Of a stretch of 59,319 nucleotides of DNA, positions 21,241 to 29,665 are shown in pieces (position 1 is the first letter of the stretch; every line of letters starts with the position of its first letter). Under the pieces are notes generated by a model. It made no database searches, was not told the DNA's origin, and worked only from the letters and a program-made list of their open reading frames with translations. The translations under genes were made by a program, and so were the position numbers. The DNA is from Thraustochytrium sp. TN22 (Eukaryota; Sar; Bigyra; Thraustochytrida; Thraustochytriidae): positions 242,620 to 301,938 of the forward strand of contig JABLUY010000011.1 in the NCBI GenBank assembly GCA_013306675.1. Reading direction: 5' to 3'.

Positions 21241-21602
21241 CGCGGCCGCCGCCAAGGTCCTGCCCGTCCGGCGCCGCGAGCGCGGGGCGGCGGCGCGCGG
21301 TAGCGGGGGGGACGCGCCCGGCCCGCCCAAGCCGTCGACTCCGACTCCGGATGCGCCGCGCGGCGCGGGCGGGCACGGCAGAGCGGGGTTCGGGCTCTGC
21401 CGGCAGCGCGTTGCGTTGCACGTGGCAGCCTGACTCACTCACGTTGTCGTTGTCGTCAGAGTCATCAGGGCGCAGCGCAGCAGCCGAGCAGCCTGGCAGC
21501 AGACCTGTCGCAGACCTCCACGACTCGTGGCGGCTGCCAGCTCACGTCTCGCCTGTGCGAGCGTGCGCCTGCGCGAGCGTGGCCCGCGCGCTCGCGAGCG
21601 CC

Positions 21603-22976
21603 ATGGACTTCCTCGTCGTGGCCGGCGAGCACGCCACCGGCCTGCACTACGCGCTGGCGCTGTGCCGCGCGACGGAGCGGCGCGAGGTGCCGGAGAGCAA
21701 GGGCGGCGAGCAAATCGTCTCGACCGTGCGCGTGGTGGTCGCAGGCGAACTGGCTGCGCGACTGCGCAGGCAACGGCGCGAGGACGCCGACGCAGCGCAC
21801 GCGGCGCCCTCCATCGAAGGCTTCCGACTGACGAGGCCGGGCCTGCTGGACGTGGTGGAGGCCGATGCGCTGCTCAAGCCCGCCAACGGCAAGCCGCCAA
21901 AGTGGATCGAGTCGTGCTGGCCCATCGTGCTCATGCCCTGCGCCTGGGAGGTGGAGGGCTGGCTTGCCTGGACCCGCAAGCACGCGCAGCCCGGCTGCGT
22001 CGTCATTTGTCTGCACGCCGCCTTGGATCACATTCACGCCGCCGAACGCGACTTTAACGTGGATGCAAGATCCGCCTACGCCGAGGGCGAGGTCGGCCTG
22101 GACGCGCCCACCGTCAGGAAAGCAAGCGGAAAGGAAAAGCCGCCTCTGCTCCTGCTCTTGGGCGCGCCCATGTACACGGCCGCCTTCCGCCAAGGTGACG
22201 GTGCCGTCTGCGCCGCCAGCCTAGGCAGCCTGCTGCTCGCGCGTCTCCCCAAGGAGTTTAGCCACCTCTACGTGCAGCTGCAAGCCTTCGAGGCCGCTGG
22301 CATCCGCGTCTGGTACCGCGACCGCAAGTATCAGAACAACTGGCTTTTTGGGGCCCTCATGGTGCGCCTCTACGAGGCGTACGCGGCGCTCGCCTTCGAC
22401 GCCACCGCGCGCCCGCTTTCGCTCTACGAGCAGCTCTGCGCAGACGGCGGCCTGCACCGCCGCGTCATGCTCACGCTCCTTGACGAGGCCGCGGCCACAA
22501 TCCCGCGTGCCGAACGCTCCAACATCGACTTCTCCGGCTCCCCGCTCGGTCTCGGCCTGCGCTACTCGCGTTGGCTGCTGACCATGCCGGATCCCTTCTT
22601 CGCGCCGCTCCTCGCGCTCGCCACGCGCCTGTCCTGGACCGGCGCGGTCAGCTCCGTGCGCGGCGTACCCTATGGCACGCCAGAGGCGCTCCTCGCCGCG
22701 CCGCTCGTCAACGGCGTGATTACCGCACGTGCGCAGCTCTCGGACAGCCCAACGTCAGAGGCGCCGCTTAATGCCTTCATCATCCAGCAGGCTGCCACTG
22801 CACCACATCGCTTTGACACCGCGCAGCTTGAGGCACTTCCGCTCGCCAGGCTCCTGCCCGTGCCGGCAGCGCTGCTCCTGCTCCTGGCTGCGGCGTTTTG
22901 TCTCTTTGTGGCCTTTCCGGCTTTGCTCGTACTCGCCTTCAATGTGCTCCTTCCGAACGAAGCCAAATTCCTCTGA
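21603..22976 (+). CDS. Ketopantoate-reductase-like protein with C-terminal membrane segment (tentative)
   Basis: 457 residues from the ATG at 21603. I do not recognise a specific orthologue. The fold order resembles the ApbA/PanE group. An N-terminal strand-loop-helix MDFLVVAGEHATGLHYALAL takes the place of the GxGxxG dinucleotide loop and has degenerate glycines. Then come IVLMPCAWEVEGWLAW and GCVVICLHAALDHI, analogous to the VKS..T and LQNGV elements. A helical C-domain follows (NNWLFGALMVRLYEAYAAL...), like the ketopantoate-reductase C domain. Unusually, residues about 425-452 form a long hydrophobic stretch (LLPVPAALLLLLAAAFCLFV and beyond), suggesting a tail anchor. If the family call is right, the altered nucleotide-binding loop makes enzyme activity uncertain. 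The gene is divergent from MINDY. Confidence 0.5.
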   Translation: MDFLVVAGEHATGLHYALALCRATERREVPESKGGEQIVSTVRVVVAGELAARLRRQRREDADAAHAAPSIEGFRLTRPGLLDVVEADALLKPANGKPPKWIESCWPIVLMPCAWEVEGWLAWTRKHAQPGCVVICLHAALDHIHAAERDFNVDARSAYAEGEVGLDAPTVRKASGKEKPPLLLLLGAPMYTAAFRQGDGAVCAASLGSLLLARLPKEFSHLYVQLQAFEAAGIRVWYRDRKYQNNWLFGALMVRLYEAYAALAFDATARPLSLYEQLCADGGLHRRVMLTLLDEAAATIPRAERSNIDFSGSPLGLGLRYSRWLLTMPDPFFAPLLALATRLSWTGAVSSVRGVPYGTPEALLAAPLVNGVITARAQLSDSPTSEAPLNAFIIQQAATAPHRFDTAQLEALPLARLLPVPAALLLLLAAAFCLFVAFPALLVLAFNVLLPNEAKFL

Positions 22977-24267
22977 TGAACACACCGCTTCTCTCTCTGT
23001 GCAGCGCGGCATGGGCCCGAGATTTCCAGCAGATCAATGCGGGTAACAACAGCAATTCTGAAACAACTGCGAAACAACTGGCCCAGAAGTGGTTCTCGCG
23101 GTCACCTGAGCCCACACCGCCGTCAGCGGGCGCGCACGAACATCTCTCAGATGAAATGGTCTTCTCGCCGCCATCCGCTCTTGACAATCTTCTTTCTAAC
23201 AAAATTCCGTCGCATGTCTTGCTAGCTGTTCCGATCAGCGACAAAACTAGCTAGCTAGCTAGCCGGTGCTGGGATTCTGTGGCTGCTGATGACAGATAGC
23301 GCTTGGAAGCGGGCGGCTTTGTCGTGAGTGAAGGACCGCCATCGATATCGAGTAGATTCTTTCGCTCCGAGAAGCTCGAGCCGGTCGCCGAGGACGGCCT
23401 CTTCGAGCGCATCACCAAGACGCCCAAGGCGGACCGGCGCGTGGTCTTGCGCCGCTTCCCTGAGACTGAGCTCGGCTCGGTAAGCTCGGCGCTGGGCAGC
23501 GGCTGCTGCCCGCCCAGCGCGCCCTATGCGTATACTACGCACACTTCGCCGATGCGCTCAGGCTACGCACACTTCGCCGACGCGCGCCACTGCATCGCGC
23601 GGACGGCCGTTGCGCAGCGTCGCTTGCCTCAAGCCTTTCTCCCGCGTCACGGTCGAATGCCGCGCAGCGATTCCAGCGAACCTAACTTACTCCGGGCCGC
23701 GCGCACGGGCAACGATCGCAAATTCCCTCCTCAGTCCATGAGCAGGTCTTGGTCTCGTTCGCTCACAGCCGAAACCCGCCACAAACGATACCAATCGATC
23801 CTCAATTCCTCATCTCGCAACCAAGGGGACTGACTCCCGTCACCCGAAGCGGGACTGGACACGGCGGTCCCTGACCGCCTCTGGGCGCACAACTTGCTTG
23901 ACATGCATCAGGGTCGTTCGATGACCGTCTCGGTGCGGTCCAAGGTCGTTTCCAAAGAAAGCAAGTATGGCTGACGCTGGGCACTGCAGCCTGATGATCG
24001 ATTGATCTCGTCGCTCCGCTGTCTACCACTGTCTGCCTCGGTTTTTGGTCGCCGCGCCGGTCTGACCGCCTGCTCGCGCGCACGTGCCTCCAAGTGGGGT
24101 GCAAAAACGCCGCTCGCCGCAGCTGAGCAGGCAGACAAGGTGGACAGAAGAAGGCTAGCCAGCCAGCAGCGGTAGCATCATCCGCGGCATCGACAAAGTT
24201 CGGGTGTCGTCTCGGAGGCCGCACGAGCACGGACGAGTGCCAAAGCGGCAAGGTCGAGCTCGGCAAG

Positions 24268-24311
<44 letters not shown>

Positions 24312-24335
24312 CAAGCAGGCGAGGAGGCAGGCAAG
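22977..24335. other. intergenic region with GGCA repeat leader
   Basis: 1.36 kb between the stop at 22976 and the BAR gene start. CTAG repeats lie at about 23247-23263. From 23311 to 23480 a plus-strand frame (FFRSEKLEPVAEDGLFERI, then KTPKADRRVVLRRFPETELG) looks more protein-like than its surroundings and ends at a GTAAGC donor-like site at 23480. No complete gene could be built from it. The last 70 bases are GGCA repeats in the BAR leader. Confidence 0.4.
24268..24314. repeat. GGCA tetranucleotide repeat in 5' leader
   Basis: About 11 near-perfect CAGG/GGCA units end 22 bp before the BAR gene ATG at 24336. Confidence 0.9.
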
Positions 24336-25991
24336 ATGAATGACGCGGCCGGCGGCGCGGCGGGCCCGATGCCACCCATGGGCACGCTGGGCGGCGGCGC
24401 CGCGACGGTGAACGCGAATCCGAACGGGAACAAGGGCGTCGTGGGCACGTTGAAAAAGACGAAGCGGCGCGCCACCGAGAAGCTGCTGCAGAAGCTCGGC
24501 GCAAGCGAGGAGACGCCAGACGACGAGGAGTTCAACAAGCTGCAGGCGGACTTTGCGGACTCGCAGAAGCAGCTGCTCCTGCTCCTGAGCAAATTCCAGC
24601 TTTACGTGGAGGCAATCGAGAAGTGGCAACGGTGCGGCGAGGCGCTTGCCAAGGAGATGGGCAACTTCCTGGAGACCGGCAAGGACACCGAGTGCCCGGC
24701 GCGGGAGCAGCTGCAGGAGGTGCATGCGTGCTTCCAGGGCACGCAGGACGAGATGAGCAGCATCTGCAGCAACCTCATGGACAAGTGGAGCTCTCAGGTG
24801 CTCTCGCCGCTGCGCGACGTGACCTTCACCCTGAACAACGCGGCCAAGGAGAAGATGCATGAGCGCGCCGCGGACAAGATCGACTTTGACGTCTACAGGC
24901 GGCGCGCCAAGTCGCTCGCCACGCCAGATGGCAGCAAGGGCAACAAGATGAAGGAGGCCCACAAGAACTTCGTCAAGCTTTCGGCCACGCAGGCGCGCTT
25001 CGAGGAGAACAACGAGTTCCTTCACGACCTCTTCCGGCGCATGCGCGACGAGCGCTCGCTGGTCGTGGTGCACGAGCTCGCCTGCGCCGTGCACTTCCAG
25101 AAGGAGTTCGTCAAGTCGCTGCAGCGCGTCTCCACAGAGCGCTTCGAAGACAAGCTCGAACAGCACCTGCCCGAGGACATTGACGGCTTCGAGAAGCGCC
25201 AGAACCAGTGGATCATTGAGGGCGGCCTCGCGACGCAGCACGCCGCCGGCTACGATACGGTCGCCAGCCTCGCGCAAGGGTCCGGCGCCTCCAAGGGCTC
25301 AGGCTCGGGTGCACCGCGGCCCGGACTGGCCCGCTCGCAGAGCGCCAAGCACTATGCGCGTAACGCGCCGCGCGGCAAGCAGGTCTTCCTCAAGAACATC
25401 GGCAAGCAGCTCTCCATGGAACGCAAGCCGGCACAGGCCAAGCCGCACTTTGTCCTGCCCGAGAAAGAGAAGGAGGACCTCAAGGACATTAGCATGGTCT
25501 CTTACAAGAACACGCTACCGCTCGAGGCGCCCGTAACGCCCATTCACATGAAGGGCCCCAGCGCCGCGACACGTGGCTTCGACGTGAGTGAGCCGAACGA
25601 TGGCGACCTCAGCGCCGTCGAGGAGGAGGACGGCCTCTCCTCGGCCAAGAGTGGGCCGATGCGCACCAACTCGGACCACACCATCCGCTCGGGCGCCTCG
25701 GACGAAGAGGGTGCCGGTCGCGACGAGTACTCTGACAGCAACAACAACCATGAGGATGACGAGGATGAGGAGGAGCACGACCACGAGCACTACGAGAGCG
25801 ACTTCGAGGAGGTCCACGAGGAGGAGCAGGAGGAGCAGGAGAACGCCACGCCTCCGCCTGCGGCGGCCGCCGTCCCGCCACCGGTCCCGGTGAACAAGCG
25901 AGGGTCTGGCATCGTGCAAGTCATGGACATTGACCGCCAGGTGCTCGAAACGCGTGGCGCCGACGGCGGGAACAAAACTACGACTGCCTAA
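24336..25991 (+). CDS. BAR-domain protein (amphiphysin/Rvs-like)
   Basis: 551 residues. Residues about 30-285 form an all-helical N-BAR/BAR-type domain. A basic amphipathic start (TLKKTKRRATEKLLQKLG) precedes a first helix, EFNKLQADFADSQKQLLLLL. The hallmark FDVYRRRAKSLA, comparable to the DYDxxRxKL signature, lies in helix 2. Helix 3 contains FVKLSATQARFEENNEFLHD, followed by the helix through VHELACAVHFQKEFVKSL. The C-terminal half is disordered: Ser/Lys-rich, then a long Asp/Glu-rich acidic stretch (DNA about 25730-25845) and a Pro-rich patch. No SH3 domain was seen. BAR proteins bind and bend membranes in endocytosis or actin-linked trafficking. The ATG at 24336 follows the GGCA leader repeat; the open frame upstream of it merely translates that repeat. 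Confidence 0.85.
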   Translation: MNDAAGGAAGPMPPMGTLGGGAATVNANPNGNKGVVGTLKKTKRRATEKLLQKLGASEETPDDEEFNKLQADFADSQKQLLLLLSKFQLYVEAIEKWQRCGEALAKEMGNFLETGKDTECPAREQLQEVHACFQGTQDEMSSICSNLMDKWSSQVLSPLRDVTFTLNNAAKEKMHERAADKIDFDVYRRRAKSLATPDGSKGNKMKEAHKNFVKLSATQARFEENNEFLHDLFRRMRDERSLVVVHELACAVHFQKEFVKSLQRVSTERFEDKLEQHLPEDIDGFEKRQNQWIIEGGLATQHAAGYDTVASLAQGSGASKGSGSGAPRPGLARSQSAKHYARNAPRGKQVFLKNIGKQLSMERKPAQAKPHFVLPEKEKEDLKDISMVSYKNTLPLEAPVTPIHMKGPSAATRGFDVSEPNDGDLSAVEEEDGLSSAKSGPMRTNSDHTIRSGASDEEGAGRDEYSDSNNNHEDDEDEEEHDHEHYESDFEEVHEEEQEEQENATPPPAAAAVPPPVPVNKRGSGIVQVMDIDRQVLETRGADGGNKTTTA

Positions 25992-26833
25992 GCAAGCCGC
26001 GTGGTATTTGTTTGCCGCCCGCCTCGATCGATGACCACTGTGTGCATGATGTCGGTGCAAATAAGAAATAGAGAGTTTGTTTGCATGGACCTGCAAGTCG
26101 CTTTCCTTCTCCGAGCCTTTGCTGATTCCATTTTACAAGAGTGACAGAGGTGTAGTCAGGCAGGGAAGCAACATTTCCAACACACACAAAAGAAAGTACC
26201 AACTACAGTCGTCTCTCGCACTACTCGCACCTTCTATATCGTACTGAAGGGTGCGAAAGTAGCAGGGCACACAATGTGTATCGCGGGATCGACATCGGTG
26301 GGAGGGTGGGTGCTGCTTGTAGTAGACAAAGCAACGTCAGAGAGCAGATGCCAACAACGGCCGTTGCGAAAGCATCGATGCTTGACGCCATCACCGTGGT
26401 GAACAGGATCAAGGTGACACCGTATGCAATCCGAGTCCGGGCGAGGAGGTTGCTCGCGTAATTAGCTTGGTCCACGTCGCAGTAGGGACGATCGGAAAGC
26501 CACCAACTTGGATCAAGTCTGCAACGAGCACTCCACCGTGTAAGATGCTGCCAGCCCAACACAGAGACGACTTTAAAAACCTGTCGCCACACTTCCGCAT
26601 CCGTAGATTCGGCCCACCTACAATCTACGAAAATCATGGCCGCGAACATGCTCACAAGAGCAAATATGATAGAGGTAGACTACTCGTACAGGGAGCAGAT
26701 GCAGACCGAGCACGCGCCAGATCACCCGACGCGCGCGGCTTGCGAACTGCACAACAAACTTCCAGCCAGGGCCCGCTGGCTCACTCGCCCACTAACTAAC
26801 TCACTCGCTCGGTAGCTCCAGAGCTGATTGGAG
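25992..26833. other. convergent intergenic region
   Basis: 842 bp between the BAR and RING-gene stops, clearly lower in GC than the rest of the window. A 142-codon minus-strand frame (26221-26649) is listed separately as a possible gene. Otherwise only 3' UTR-like sequence is seen. Confidence 0.4.
26221..26649 (-). CDS. hypothetical small membrane protein, doubtful
   Basis: 142 residues from the ATG at 26649. It lies in lower-GC DNA, so it is not a codon-bias shadow like most spurious frames here. The C-terminal half has a hydrophobic run (YGVTLILFTTVMASSIDAFA, then TAVVGICSLTLLCLL) that could make two membrane spans. The N-terminal half is Trp- and Cys-rich. No family is recognised. It lies tail-on to the RING gene with only about 180 bp between them. 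It could be a real small gene, the last exon of a spliced gene, or chance. Confidence 0.25.
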   Translation of the reverse strand: MFAAMIFVDCRWAESTDAEVWRQVFKVVSVLGWQHLTRWSARCRLDPSWWLSDRPYCDVDQANYASNLLARTRIAYGVTLILFTTVMASSIDAFATAVVGICSLTLLCLLQAAPTLPPMSIPRYTLCALLLSHPSVRYRRCE

Positions 26834-29665
26834 CTAGCCTAGGTCAATGACGCTCTGCTGAAGCATCATGCGAGGCACGGATGCCGCCGCACCGCTTGCA
26901 GCACCCGAGGAGGAAGAAGAAGAGGAAGAGGAAGCTTCGATGCGGGCCGCCTTGGGCACGCGAGCGACGGGCAGATTGACCTTGCCGAGGTCGCCGATGA
27001 GGCTAGGCGTGAGCCGCTTGCGTAGGTCATTTTGAACGACGGGCGGGTCCGCGCGAACGTGGTCCTTCCAATAGTTCTCCAGCAGACGCTTGCGGCGGCG
27101 GGCCTGGGCCTCATGGAACATTTCGGGCGTTCCATAGTAGCCATTGGGTGGGCCCTGGCCCGCGCCGCCTGCCGCATAGCGCGCCGCCTGCGAGCGGTTG
27201 CGGTTCAGGTTGGCGGCGCAGTAGGCGACGTGTGCATGCGCGTCGGCACCCGTGTCTGTGAGGCACCAGCCGCAAAAGGTGCTCTTGGGGCGGCAGCGCT
27301 CACAAGTGAGCGCGAAGCAGCCAGTGAACTCGCCAAAGGCGTGCCCCCCCTGCGGGCACTTGAGTGTGAGAATGTCGTCGACGATGTACTGGAAGTGCTT
27401 CTCGACCTTCATGTTGTGCGAGCCGGTACGCTGCAACTCCTCCTCCATGTGCTTGCGCTTCCGCTCCAGCTCGGACTGCATGGTGGTGACGACGTCGGCC
27501 TCGACGCTGCGCTTGACAGCGCCCAAAAAGGTGTCAAAGGTCTCCTCGGATACGAGCTTGAGCGCGTCGCGGGGCTCGAGCGGCGGGGCCGTGCAGGTCG
27601 GGTCGTAGCAGGGCAGCTTGCCCTTGGCGTCGCGCACGCGCAGGGCGCTGTCGGCCTCGGACACCACGCGCACATGCTGCTCCAAGCAGTTCTTGCACAT
27701 GAAGTGGTTCTGCTGGCACCGGATGCCGTCGGCAAGCGGCGTGCATTCGCCGCAAATGTCGCAGTCACGCACCGGGACGCGCAACGAGATGGGCAGCTTG
27801 TCGCGCACGGGCTCCCAGTCGAGCGCGCGCAAGTGCTCGTGGTTGCAGATCTCGTCCACCACATTGACCCAGCCGCCGTCGTGCAAAAGCTCCGGGAAAT
27901 GCGTGCGCGCTTGCGAGACGAGCTTGGCGCGCTCGTCCAAGATACGGTCAACGAGCTCCCGCAGGCGCGCGCTGTCGCGGAGGCCGGCGAGCTTGCCGCG
28001 CTCGGCGCGCAGGCGGTCCTCGGGTGAGGCGGACTTGGTGTCTTCGCGCGGCGCCTTGCTGGCGCGGCGCTTGGCAGCGTGACCGTTGCCAACATCCCCT
28101 AGTTCCTCTTCATCCTCATCCTCCCCTTCTTGTCGTTCTCCTTCCGTCTGCTGCTGCGGCGGCTGCTGATGCTGCCCCCCCTGATCTTCCTCGTCGTCGC
28201 TCTCAGCCAGGCTACTGGATTGGCTCGCGTTGAGGGCGGCGTCGCGCACCTCGAGGTCGAGGTCGTCGACAACACGCTGCTGGTCGGCGACCTGGCGGTC
28301 GAGCGATCGCAGGTCGGTGTTGAGCCTCTTTATGGTGTCCAGGCTAAGGCGCGACCGCGTGGCCGTTTCGAAGGAAGCGAGCTCGCGCTGCTTCGCGTCC
28401 CAGTCGTGGCGAAGCTTGCCAGCCCGCCGCGTGAGCGTGGCGCAGTAGCGCTGGATGCGGTCTACGGCATCGCGCAGGCTCTGGAGCGGAAGCGTGCCGA
28501 GCAGCCCGGGCCCGCTCACCATTTTTTTGAGCGCGATGAGCTCGCGCTTGAGAGCCTCGGAAGCGCAGTCCACACGCGGGTGCGCGCCTTCCCAGCTGGC
28601 GTCGTCGCCTTGCGCGAATAAGAGGTCCGACTCGCGCACGGCGGCGCGCACGCTGTTTACGGCCTCGTCGGACGCCTTGCGGAGGCGGTCCGAGTCATTG
28701 TGGTCGTCCCAGGTGCGAATCTCGTCGAGGACCCAGCGGCTCATGTCCACGCAGCCCTGAAGCGAGTTGGTGTCCAGAGGCGGCAGCGAGGCGGGTGCGC
28801 CGCCCTCGAGTGAGGCTGCGGCGTCCGCGAGCGCAAAGGCGAGCTCGCGCAGCTCCTTGCCGGTCGCCTCGATCTGCTTGGCGGTTTGGTCGACACGAGC
28901 AAAGGTCTCTCTGTGCGCCTCCATGGCGGTGCGCAAGCGTCGCAGCGCCTCCTCGCGCACAAGCTTGCGGTCCTTCACTAGGGCCTTGACCCGGTCCGTG
29001 CTGGACTTGGACGCCTGCTGCCGCTTGCGCTTGCCGCCGGCCTCGGCGCCTCCAGACTCCGCGGCCGCGCCGTCTGTAGGGTCCAGGCAACTGCGGATCT
29101 GCTCCTGCAGACTGCGGTAGCGCGCGAGATCCGCGTCGGTCTTTCGCAAGGCCACGTCCAAATCCTCCGCGACCTGCGCCTGCTTGGCGCGCGCCGGGAA
29201 GGCCTCCATGTGCGACTTGCACGAGGCCCACAGCTTGGCGCTCATCTTACTGCCCTCCGGGAAGGGCCCGTTCTGCTTCACTAGCTTGCGCAGCACGCAC
29301 ACGCGCGCGTGCTGGGCGAGCGCGCGGCCAAGCGCCAGCTGCGCCTGCGCCGCCGCGGACAGCGCCCACTTCTCCTCGTCATACAGCTGCAGCGCGTTGC
29401 GCCGCAGGAACTCGCACTCTTGCTCGACCGCTTTGACGGACTCGCGCAGCCGCTCCACCTCGCGCGCCGTCGCCGGGCTGCCTCTTCTCCGGCCTGGGAT
29501 GTTCACCACCTCCTCCTCCTCGTCCACCTCGTCCACCTCCTCGTCATCATCGCTGTCCAGCGCAACCACGTTGCTGTGTTGGATGCTGCCGCCGCTGCTG
29601 CTGCTGCTGCTGCTATTCACCGTTGGCTCCGACAGGTCCAGCACGACCACGTCGTCGTCCATCAT
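26834..29665 (-). CDS. RING/IBR-like zinc protein with long coiled coils (putative E3 ubiquitin ligase)
   Basis: 943 residues from the ATG at 29665. Order: an acidic Ser-rich N-terminus (DSDDDEEVDEVDEEEEVV), then about 550 residues of mostly helical, charged coiled-coil sequence. At about residue 635 comes a RING-like Cys/His cluster: CDICGECTPLADGIRC, then QNHFMCKNC. A Cys pair (LPCYDPTC) follows. Near residues 770-810 there is a second zinc cluster (CFALTCERC, STFCGWCL, AHAHVAYC) that resembles an IBR/RING2-type module. The Ser-rich C-terminus ends in QQSVIDLG. RING1 followed by an IBR-like module suggests RBR-type E3 activity, with the coiled coil for oligomerisation or substrate binding; which E3 class it belongs to cannot be settled by eye. 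The gene is convergent with the BAR gene. Confidence 0.7.
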   Translation of the reverse strand: MMDDDVVVLDLSEPTVNSSSSSSSGGSIQHSNVVALDSDDDEEVDEVDEEEEVVNIPGRRRGSPATAREVERLRESVKAVEQECEFLRRNALQLYDEEKWALSAAAQAQLALGRALAQHARVCVLRKLVKQNGPFPEGSKMSAKLWASCKSHMEAFPARAKQAQVAEDLDVALRKTDADLARYRSLQEQIRSCLDPTDGAAAESGGAEAGGKRKRQQASKSSTDRVKALVKDRKLVREEALRRLRTAMEAHRETFARVDQTAKQIEATGKELRELAFALADAAASLEGGAPASLPPLDTNSLQGCVDMSRWVLDEIRTWDDHNDSDRLRKASDEAVNSVRAAVRESDLLFAQGDDASWEGAHPRVDCASEALKRELIALKKMVSGPGLLGTLPLQSLRDAVDRIQRYCATLTRRAGKLRHDWDAKQRELASFETATRSRLSLDTIKRLNTDLRSLDRQVADQQRVVDDLDLEVRDAALNASQSSSLAESDDEEDQGGQHQQPPQQQTEGERQEGEDEDEEELGDVGNGHAAKRRASKAPREDTKSASPEDRLRAERGKLAGLRDSARLRELVDRILDERAKLVSQARTHFPELLHDGGWVNVVDEICNHEHLRALDWEPVRDKLPISLRVPVRDCDICGECTPLADGIRCQQNHFMCKNCLEQHVRVVSEADSALRVRDAKGKLPCYDPTCTAPPLEPRDALKLVSEETFDTFLGAVKRSVEADVVTTMQSELERKRKHMEEELQRTGSHNMKVEKHFQYIVDDILTLKCPQGGHAFGEFTGCFALTCERCRPKSTFCGWCLTDTGADAHAHVAYCAANLNRNRSQAARYAAGGAGQGPPNGYYGTPEMFHEAQARRRKRLLENYWKDHVRADPPVVQNDLRKRLTPSLIGDLGKVNLPVARVPKAARIEASSSSSSSSSGAASGAAASVPRMMLQQSVIDLG

